From NCBI GenBank assembly GCA_002375205.1, contig DFLL01000013.1, forward strand, positions 1 through 10,366: DNA of 10,366 bases, given 5' to 3'. The DNA comes from Caryophanales bacterium UBA3620. GTDB lineage: Bacteria > Bacillota_I > Bacilli_A > RF39 > UBA660. This document shows, piece by piece, positions 5,485 to 10,366 of the stretch. The position numbers and the translations under genes were made by a program. Under the pieces are notes generated by a model. That model was not told the DNA's origin. It saw only the letters and a program-made list of their open reading frames with translations, and ran no database searches. Within the stretch, counting starts at the first letter, position 1. Each line of letters opens with the position of its first letter.

Positions 5485-5790
5485 ATGAAAAAGTTTAATA
5501 TGATTGATGAAAATTTTATTTGTGAAAATTGTGGTAAAGAAGTAAAAAAACTAGGATATACCGCTAGAGACCATTGTCCTTATTGTTTATATTCAAAACA
5601 TCTAGATATAAATCCAGGTGATAGACAAAATACTTGTAAAGGATTAATGAAACCAATCGGTATTGAAAAATATAAAAACAGTTACAAAATAATTTATAAC
5701 TGTGAAAAATGTCATACAAACCATAAAAATATTATGGCAACAGATGATAATTTTGATTTAATAATATATCTATCCAATATTAATCATTAA
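5485..5790 (+). CDS. RNHCP-domain zinc-binding protein
   Basis: This 101-residue protein carries the RNHCP domain, named for a conserved Arg-Asn-His-Cys-Pro stretch that appears here as R28-D-H-C-P32. Cysteine pairs C13/C16, C31/C34 and C73/C76, plus C51, should bind zinc as ribbon-type knuckles. Other family marks are DINPGDR (41-47) and C51-K-G-L-M-K-P-I. The biochemical role of the family is not established; a nucleic-acid or ribosome-associated role is a guess. The start is unusual: no Shine-Dalgarno sequence lies before ATG 5485, and an extended -10 box ends 6 nt upstream. The next ATG (5500) has no ribosome binding site either. Its 3' end overlaps the convergent gene at 5780 by 11 bp with no terminator between. 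Confidence 0.88.
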   Translation: MKKFNMIDENFICENCGKEVKKLGYTARDHCPYCLYSKHLDINPGDRQNTCKGLMKPIGIEKYKNSYKIIYNCEKCHTNHKNIMATDDNFDLIIYLSNINH

Positions 5791-6235
5791 ATAACGATGT
5801 AATAACAGGAAGTAAAAAAATAAAAACAAGAAGAACAACTATAATAAGTAAAGCTATTTTAAATTCTGACCCCAAGTTAATAGATACCTTCTTTTTTTTA
5901 GTATTATTTGAAACAAACGCTCTTTTAACAGGACTATCATTATTAACTACTGCACTATTTACATCGAGATTAGTATTATTATTTTGCTTTACATCACTCG
6001 AAGAAATACTTCCATTAATACTATTACTTTGAACATTCATATCATTTTGTTCATTAAAACTATTACTATTTTGAGAATAATTATTAACATTATTATTTTG
6101 GGCTAGATTAGTATTAACACTCTGAATATTCATGTTCATTGGATCATTAACATTCATCTGAGGAATACCTATTGAAGTATTTAGATTACCTGATGCTCGG
6201 TAAGGAGTTACATTATTATTATTTTCTTCTTGCAT
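5780..6235 (-). CDS. Asn-rich tail-anchored membrane protein, 151 aa
   Basis: Residues ~1-105 are disordered and dominated by Asn, Ser, Gln and Met (NNNN, NMNIQSVNTN, AQNNNVNNYS). A Lys cluster, KKKK (113-116), precedes one hydrophobic C-terminal segment (~126-148), leaving three residues outside. By the positive-inside rule the long N-terminal part is cytoplasmic, so it is a tail-anchored protein. No domain is recognised. It follows the Asn/Pro-rich gene at 6289 by 53 bp, with a hairpin between, and AGAGG precedes its ATG. It resembles its upstream neighbour in composition but has the opposite anchor. Both lie downstream of ezrA, so a role at the membrane or divisome is conceivable. Its 3' end overlaps the RNHCP gene tail to tail. 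Confidence 0.82.
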   Translation of the reverse strand: MQEENNNNVTPYRASGNLNTSIGIPQMNVNDPMNMNIQSVNTNLAQNNNVNNYSQNSNSFNEQNDMNVQSNSINGSISSSDVKQNNNTNLDVNSAVVNNDSPVKRAFVSNNTKKKKVSINLGSEFKIALLIIVVLLVFIFLLPVITSLFND

Positions 6236-6257
6236 ATTTATTCCTCTCTTTCTATAT

Positions 6258-6285
6258 AAAAGATTTAGGAAACCCTAAATCTTTT
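6258..6285 (-). terminator. Hairpin between the two Asn-rich genes
   Basis: A perfect 12-bp stem, AAAAGATTTAGG / CCTAAATCTTTT, has a 4-nt loop (GTTT on the minus strand). It begins just after the stop at 6289 and ends shortly before the AGAGG of the next gene. Only four T lie at its 3' side, within the stem, so it may act as an attenuating or RNA-stabilising hairpin rather than a full terminator. Confidence 0.6.
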
Positions 6286-6288
6286 TAA

Positions 6289-7296
6289 TTACTGAATATT
6301 ATTTATTTGTCCATTAGGATTATTCTGTGGCATACCATTTACAAAATTAGGAACACCAAGATTATTATTATTAATATTTTGCATATTATTATTTGGCATC
6401 TGATTTACCATATTCATATTAGGAATTGGTTCAGGAACAACATTAATTTGCGGTTCATTAACATTAGCACTAGGAGTATTAACAGGAGCATTAGGTATTG
6501 GATTAACCATAGGTCCATTTACAATACTAATAGGACTAGTTGTCGTCATGGTAGGTGCAGGATTAACAACTGGTTCCTCCGCTAAGGCTTGCATCGTTAC
6601 TCCCATAGGCTGTACTGGATTTACATTCATAGGTGAATCAGAAACTAATGATCCATGCATAGGTTCCACTACAGGGGTTGGTTCTACAATCGGAATAGGT
6701 TCCACTACTGGAGTTGGATTAACAACTTCATTAACCATAGGCCTCATTTGAACAGGAGTAGGAGTAACTACTTCTCTAGGTTCAATAACTGGTTTTTGCT
6801 CAGATGCAGGAACAAAGAATGAATCATTATTAAAACCTGGCTCAGTTCCCATATTAGCATTAGGAACAGAATTTATGTTATTATTCATAACATTCATATT
6901 AGGCTCTGCCATAAAACCATTATTCATCATATTATCGTTCAGACTAGGATTAACTCCCATGTTCATATCAGGGGTAACCATATTATTTGTCATCATATTA
7001 TTATTTAGTCCACTAGTCATATTGGGTTCAAATAAATTATTATTCATATTCTGATTCATATTTTGATCAAAAGAATTAACCTGATTATTAAAATTCATAT
7101 TCATTCCTTGACTCATATTATTAAAATTATTAGTCTCAGTATTAATATTACTACTTCCTTCATTCATCGTCTTTTCTCTTAATTTTTTCTTTTTCTTAGT
7201 ATCCGCTAAAAACCCAATTACTGTAATAAGTAATATTAATAAAACCGCCAAAACCCAAATATAATATTCTAATAAAAAATCTAAAACTGCTTGCAT
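6289..7296 (-). CDS. N-anchored, disordered Asn/Pro/Met-rich protein, 335 aa
   Basis: One hydrophobic segment (~11-31, YYIWVLAVLLILLITVIGFL) is followed by KKKKK (34-38), placing the remaining ~300 residues in the cytoplasm. That part is low complexity. Residues ~50-160 are Asn/Met-rich with repeats such as NMNMG and NNNMMTNN. Residues ~165-225 are Pro/Val/Glu-rich with VVEPIPIVEPTPVVEP repeats. Residues ~225-335 mix Asn, Pro and Met, ending GVPNFVNGMPQNNPNGQ. No folded domain is recognised. An N-terminal anchor with a long flexible cytoplasmic linker, next to ezrA, resembles the layout of the division protein ZipA but without its C-terminal FtsZ-binding domain. That parallel is inference. 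AGAGGAGG precedes the ATG, and a promoter sits in the gap after ezrA. Confidence 0.85.
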   Translation of the reverse strand: MQAVLDFLLEYYIWVLAVLLILLITVIGFLADTKKKKKLREKTMNEGSSNINTETNNFNNMSQGMNMNFNNQVNSFDQNMNQNMNNNLFEPNMTSGLNNNMMTNNMVTPDMNMGVNPSLNDNMMNNGFMAEPNMNVMNNNINSVPNANMGTEPGFNNDSFFVPASEQKPVIEPREVVTPTPVQMRPMVNEVVNPTPVVEPIPIVEPTPVVEPMHGSLVSDSPMNVNPVQPMGVTMQALAEEPVVNPAPTMTTTSPISIVNGPMVNPIPNAPVNTPSANVNEPQINVVPEPIPNMNMVNQMPNNNMQNINNNNLGVPNFVNGMPQNNPNGQINNIQ

Positions 7297-7324
7297 TTTA
7301 TTTCCTCCTCTTTACTCTACTTTT

Positions 7325-7353
7325 AGAATAACACAAATTAATTCAAAAAGCAA
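7325..7353 (-). promoter_or_regulatory. Promoter of the Asn-rich gene pair
   Basis: On the minus strand, TTGCTT (7353-7348), a 17-bp spacer and TATTCT (7330-7325) with an extended TGT form a plausible sigma-A promoter. The -35 abuts the ezrA stop codon. No terminator is seen between ezrA and this promoter, so the downstream genes probably also receive read-through from ezrA. Confidence 0.65.
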
Positions 7354-9054
7354 CTAATACTTAAATTTTTCTCCAATATTTTTATCAATAAAACTAAGAC
7401 TCTTAAATGAAATATCAAAAGAATCTTTATATTTGCCCCTTATAAATAACTCTTCTGCTTTAGTAAGAGCAATATCAATTTCTTCATAAGTACTTCGATA
7501 TCTATTACCATAAACAATAATATTTTCAGCAAAATTAACTAGTTTAATCATATCATTAGTCTTATTATAAATTTTAAATACTAAATCCCTCGCTGTATCT
7601 ACCCTAATATTTAATATTTTAATAACAATAGGTTTTTTACCTAATTCTTTTACAATCTCCCTAATAGCATCTTGTGCTTCTGTTAGTTCTATATAATAAG
7701 AACTAGGAATAACAGGTATTTTATACTCTTTCAATCGATATTTAGCTTTCTTAAGAAGTGTCTCAATAGTGGCAAGTTGTTCCCTTGCCCTCGTTTCATC
7801 ATCTTGCATACTAGTAATAGATCTAAGTTGATAATCCAAATCATCTTGAAGCCTAGATAGCTTAAGCGATAATCCATCTAATTCTTCAATAAGTTTAGAA
7901 TAAGCAAAAGTCTTCATCTTACCCTGCTCAACAAGAATTTTATAATCTTTATTTATTTTTTCTAAATTCTTATTAAGTAAACTAAATTTATTAATATCTT
8001 CATTAGATAAATTATAATTAAATTTTATATCATCAATTTGAAGATAAATATCTCTAACTATTTTATTAATATTTTCTATCTTATAACCAAGTCCCTTAAT
8101 ATTTTGTCTAAATAAATCTTTACTTTCCTTCTCTTTATCAAAATCATTATACAAATCATTAAAATATTCAATAAATGTTTTAAGCTCAATTATAGAAGTT
8201 CCCATCTCTAATTTTTTTAAATTTTCCATAATATTATCAATCTTATTCCTAATTTCTTTAATATTATATTCAACATTTAAATAATCTAATGGATATCCAT
8301 CCCTTTTCATTCTATAATAATAAATATTTGCTTCTTCAATCTTATTAGGAACCAATACCGTAGCCATAAGTACAATAGTAGGAACATCCTCAAGTAGCTT
8401 ACCAAGTTTATTAATTTTGTCATCTAATATACTAATCTTCTTTTCAACAGTTACATATTCATTATTATCCATAGCTCTCTCAAATTCAACAAACAATTTA
8501 TCAACTACTGAAAATTCTTTTTCAATATAAGGAGCAACATCACCAAATTCTTTCTTACTCCTATCAAATTTATTTTCCTGTTCACGATAAACTATTTTTA
8601 ATTTAGTAATTAAAGATCTATTTCTTTCTTCAGAATTAGTAACCATTTTAACTTCTTCAAGTAAATTATCAGTTATCTTTTTTAAAGACCTAATTTCCAT
8701 TTCAATATTAGCAATCTTTCTAATAGCGCCCTTATATTCTTTTCTTTCAATCATAAATTCTACATCAGAAATAGAATCAGTAAGAGAAGGTATTTTTTCA
8801 TCTCTAATAAGTTTAAATGTACTATCCCAATCATCCATTTTGTCTTTCAAATTATCCGTTTTAACAAGTTCTTTAACTTTAGATATTTCACTAAGAACTG
8901 GAACACCAAGTAAATTATTCTTTTCAATATCTAATCTTTCAACTTCTTTTTTATATTTCTTACGCTGATTACTTTTAATAATAACAACAGTAATAATTAT
9001 AAGGATAATTGAAAGAAAAGAAACTGCTATAGTAACTAAAAGAACACTATCCAT
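7354..9054 (-). CDS. ezrA: Septation ring formation regulator EzrA
   Basis: EzrA is a membrane-anchored protein that binds FtsZ at the cytoplasmic face, limiting Z-ring formation away from midcell and supporting divisome assembly. The chosen start (ATG 9054) gives 566 residues, in the usual EzrA range of ~560-575. It is preceded by AAAGGTGG; the frame stays open a further 21 codons upstream but has no second ribosome binding site. A single membrane segment spans residues ~4-27, followed by RKKYKK. The remainder is predominantly long alpha-helical coiled coil, as in the spectrin-like EzrA rods. Family-like segments are LLGVPVLSEISKVKEL with a following Trp, and GYPLDYLNVEYNIKEIRNKI mid-protein. 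An extended -10 promoter lies upstream. The assignment is confident from architecture and these conserved stretches. Confidence 0.92.
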   Translation of the reverse strand: MDSVLLVTIAVSFLSIILIIITVVIIKSNQRKKYKKEVERLDIEKNNLLGVPVLSEISKVKELVKTDNLKDKMDDWDSTFKLIRDEKIPSLTDSISDVEFMIERKEYKGAIRKIANIEMEIRSLKKITDNLLEEVKMVTNSEERNRSLITKLKIVYREQENKFDRSKKEFGDVAPYIEKEFSVVDKLFVEFERAMDNNEYVTVEKKISILDDKINKLGKLLEDVPTIVLMATVLVPNKIEEANIYYYRMKRDGYPLDYLNVEYNIKEIRNKIDNIMENLKKLEMGTSIIELKTFIEYFNDLYNDFDKEKESKDLFRQNIKGLGYKIENINKIVRDIYLQIDDIKFNYNLSNEDINKFSLLNKNLEKINKDYKILVEQGKMKTFAYSKLIEELDGLSLKLSRLQDDLDYQLRSITSMQDDETRAREQLATIETLLKKAKYRLKEYKIPVIPSSYYIELTEAQDAIREIVKELGKKPIVIKILNIRVDTARDLVFKIYNKTNDMIKLVNFAENIIVYGNRYRSTYEEIDIALTKAEELFIRGKYKDSFDISFKSLSFIDKNIGEKFKY

Positions 9055-9083
9055 ATTATTACCACCTTTCCTACTCATACTAT

Positions 9084-9112
9084 ATTTTACCACAAAATAT
9101 TTTTTTTTAAAA
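9084..9112 (-). promoter_or_regulatory. Putative ezrA promoter
   Basis: On the minus strand, an extended -10, TGG-TAAAAT (box at 9089-9084), has a weak -35 (TTTTAA) 17 bp upstream. Transcription would begin about 25 nt before the ezrA start codon at 9054. The surrounding sequence is so AT-rich that the -35 is not reliable. Confidence 0.5.
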
Positions 9113-9148
9113 TACAATTATATATATTTTTAATTATATTTTTTATAA

Positions 9149-9207
9149 ACCGCTTTGCTTCCCGGATTAACAAGTTAATCCTCCATAGACTTCTATTAGA
9201 AGAATCC
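9149..9207. other. Locally GC-rich palindromic element upstream of ezrA
   Basis: Within a 194-bp intergenic stretch (9118-9311) that is otherwise almost pure A/T, this segment contains CCGCTTTGCTTCCCGG, then the inverted repeat GGATTAAC-AA-GTTAATCC (9164-9181), then CTTCT-ATT-AGAAG (9190-9202) and a second AATCC (9203-9207) that could pair with GGATT at 9164. No good open frame with a start exists on either strand. It could be a small structured RNA, a leader element, a mobile-repeat scar or a decayed gene end. No known RNA family is recognised. The rest of the gap shows nothing identifiable. Confidence 0.4.
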
Positions 9208-9311
9208 ATTATTTAAATATTTTTCTTGATAAACATTTTTTAAAAATAAAAGTAACTAAAAAGTATACCCAACTAACAAGTAAAGAAAAAATGAATATTT
9301 TTATAAAGGTA

Positions 9312-9683
9312 TCACTTACCTTTAATTATATCCATCTTATTTTTAAGTATTTTAATTGAATTTCTTGTTTGAATCCTATATCCATTATAACAATCATATT
9401 CTGCTTCTTTATAAAAGTGATTACTAAAAATAATAATATTATCTATATACCATACATCATAACCATCAACGTTAAGTTCAAATGTACAATTATAATTATC
9501 TAATAATTCATTATATAATTTATCAGATACTGCTATATCAATATCATTAGTGGTATCTTTTAAATTTCTTAGTACCATCGCTGCTCCAGATAAAATTATT
9601 TAATCTTCTTTATCAAAATTATATTTCTTTAATAAACTAATTATTTTCTCTTTATTCCTTTTATCACGTCCATTAAAATTCAA
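9312..9683 (-). pseudogene. Nucleotidyltransferase-like gene, disrupted by an in-frame stop
   Basis: The frame reads KRNKEKIISLLKKYNFDKED, stop (TAA 9602-9600), IILSGAAMVLRNLKDTTNDIDIAVS and continues to a TGA at 9314-9312. The stretch SGAAMVLRNLKDTTNDIDI is the signature of small nucleotidyltransferase-fold proteins (Gly-Ala loop followed by a T-x-D-I-D-type motif), which usually have a hydrophobic or Tyr residue where the stop now sits. A one-base change (TAT or TAC to TAA) explains it. The 3' part also seems short, ending at KNKMDIIKGK. No ATG with a ribosome binding site begins either half; the upstream frame could start only at TTG 9683. Re-initiation at ATG 9578 would give 88 residues lacking the first fold elements. 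Related proteins are often AbiEii/toxin-like or of unknown role. Confidence 0.7.
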
Positions 9684-9705
9684 AGTCTAAAATTTTCTTA
9701 AATAA

Positions 9706-10366
9706 TTATTTTTTTCCAAAACTATTATTATATTCTTCCATACTTTTAATATACTTATTTATATTATTAGTTACTTCAGTAAACATTACAGTAGCTGCTG
9801 CCATAAAACGAATATATTTGTCTTTTTCACTAACATCAGTTACATTTAATATGCTTTCAATAGCCATTAATACATTTCTAATATCACTATATACTTTTTC
9901 TCTAGTTCTGTCATCTAATCCCTTTTTATCGATACTTTTTATTATATTAATAACTTCTAATAATATATCCTTATGATTATAATTATTTAATTCTTCATCT
10001 AAGTATCTTTTACCATTTACTAAATCAAAAGATATCTCTAATTGCCTATGAATATTTAATCCATGCTCTTCATATTTATCTAATTTAGCATACTTATCTA
10101 TCTCTATAATTAATGGATGAAGCTCTCTTCTTAATCCTATTTCTATTTCTTCATATCTTTCCTTAGTAATATTATTATTAAGTTCCCTACTAATAATATC
10201 TTTATATTTATTTATAATATTATTAATATCATTTCCAAGTTTACTATTATATTCACTATTAGATAATTTATCTAATGCACATCTTAATTCATTTATAAAA
10301 CCAATAATATCATTATCTTTAATATTATTATCATCTAAGCTTTTCATTTCGTCAATTTTTTTCCCA
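9706..10366 (-). CDS. Hypothetical helical protein, probably N-terminally cut by the window
   Basis: At least 213 residues from ATG 10347 are visible, but the frame stays open to the right edge (GKKIDE precedes the Met) and no ribosome binding site lies before that ATG. The true start is therefore probably outside the window. The protein is nearly all alpha-helical and charged, with Asn-rich linkers, for example KLGNDINNIINKYKDIISREL and REKVYSDIRNVLMAIESIL. A mildly hydrophobic stretch (YIRFMAAATVMFTEV) near the C-terminus is too polar at its ends for a firm membrane call. No catalytic motif or known family is recognised. It lies 22 bp upstream of the nucleotidyltransferase pseudogene and points the same way, so it may be its former operon partner. 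Confidence 0.7.
   Translation of the reverse strand, partial: GKKIDEMKSLDDNNIKDNDIIGFINELRCALDKLSNSEYNSKLGNDINNIINKYKDIISRELNNNITKERYEEIEIGLRRELHPLIIEIDKYAKLDKYEEHGLNIHRQLEISFDLVNGKRYLDEELNNYNHKDILLEVINIIKSIDKKGLDDRTREKVYSDIRNVLMAIESILNVTDVSEKDKYIRFMAAATVMFTEVTNNINKYIKSMEEYNNSFGKK

Noticed and set aside
6307..6751. Two overlapping plus-strand frames (92 and 67 residues) with repeats
   Set aside because: Both are shadows of the repetitive Asn/Pro-rich gene on the other strand and lack ribosome binding sites.
6289..7296. Recurrent ATT/CAT-rich short repeats that might suggest a CRISPR or tandem repeat array
   Set aside because: The repetition comes from Asn/Met codons in a low-complexity protein; unit length and spacing are irregular and the frame is continuous.
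9055..9117. Possible 21-residue N-terminal extension of EzrA
   Set aside because: The upstream ATG falls at the promoter region, has no ribosome binding site, and the downstream ATG has AAAGGTGG and places the membrane segment at the usual EzrA position.
9149..9207. Possible tRNA, T-box or ribosomal-protein leader
   Set aside because: No acceptor/T-arm pattern, no T-box consensus, and no match I can support to a ribosomal leader, so it was left as an unassigned element.
9690..9712. AT palindrome AAATAATTATTT after the stop at 9706 as a terminator
   Set aside because: A pure A/T 6+6 palindrome without loop or GC has little termination strength and is expected by chance here.

Overview
This is a very AT-rich window (roughly a quarter G+C by eye) of ordinary bacterial DNA. 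Ribosome binding sites are strong (AGGAGG type), promoters are sigma-A-like, and the code is standard: TGG is used for Trp and TAA, TAG and TGA as stops. An EzrA homologue, a GluP-type rhomboid, an RNHCP zinc protein and an Rnf subunit together suggest an uncultured, low-GC Bacillota/Bacilli lineage such as the gut RF39/Erysipelotrichia-like groups. The lineage assignment is inference.

Layout, read on the minus strand from right to left. At the right edge is an unrecognised helical protein, probably cut by the window (9706-10366). Next comes a decayed nucleotidyltransferase-like pseudogene with an in-frame stop (9312-9683), then a spacer holding a locally GC-rich, palindromic element (9149-9207). 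The cell-division regulator EzrA follows (7354-9054). It is followed by two low-complexity, Asn-rich, membrane-anchored proteins (6289-7296 and 5780-6235), one anchored at its N terminus and the other at its C terminus.

Two small plus-strand genes sit in the middle: a 61-residue Gly/Tyr/Pro-rich protein (5247-5432) and an RNHCP zinc-ribbon protein (5485-5790) that looks leaderless. Left of these lie two tandem minus-strand cassettes. Each has a near-identical promoter, its own gene, and a near-identical 3' end with terminator. Cassette A (4280-5210) carries an intact 266-residue protein of unknown function. Cassette B (3114-4269) carries an unrelated HExxH protein, followed by the last ~50 codons of an A-like gene. 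This constant-flank, swapped-core arrangement is the most unusual structure in the window.

The left third is a minus-strand run: a GluP/YqgP-type rhomboid protease without the C-terminal repeats of YqgP (1921-3051), an unknown helical protein (1264-1911), a hairpin terminator, then rnfC (79-1227) and the first codons of a probable rnfD (1-86). The RnfC keeps both 4Fe-4S motifs but appears to have lost the Gly-rich loop used for nucleotide/flavin binding.
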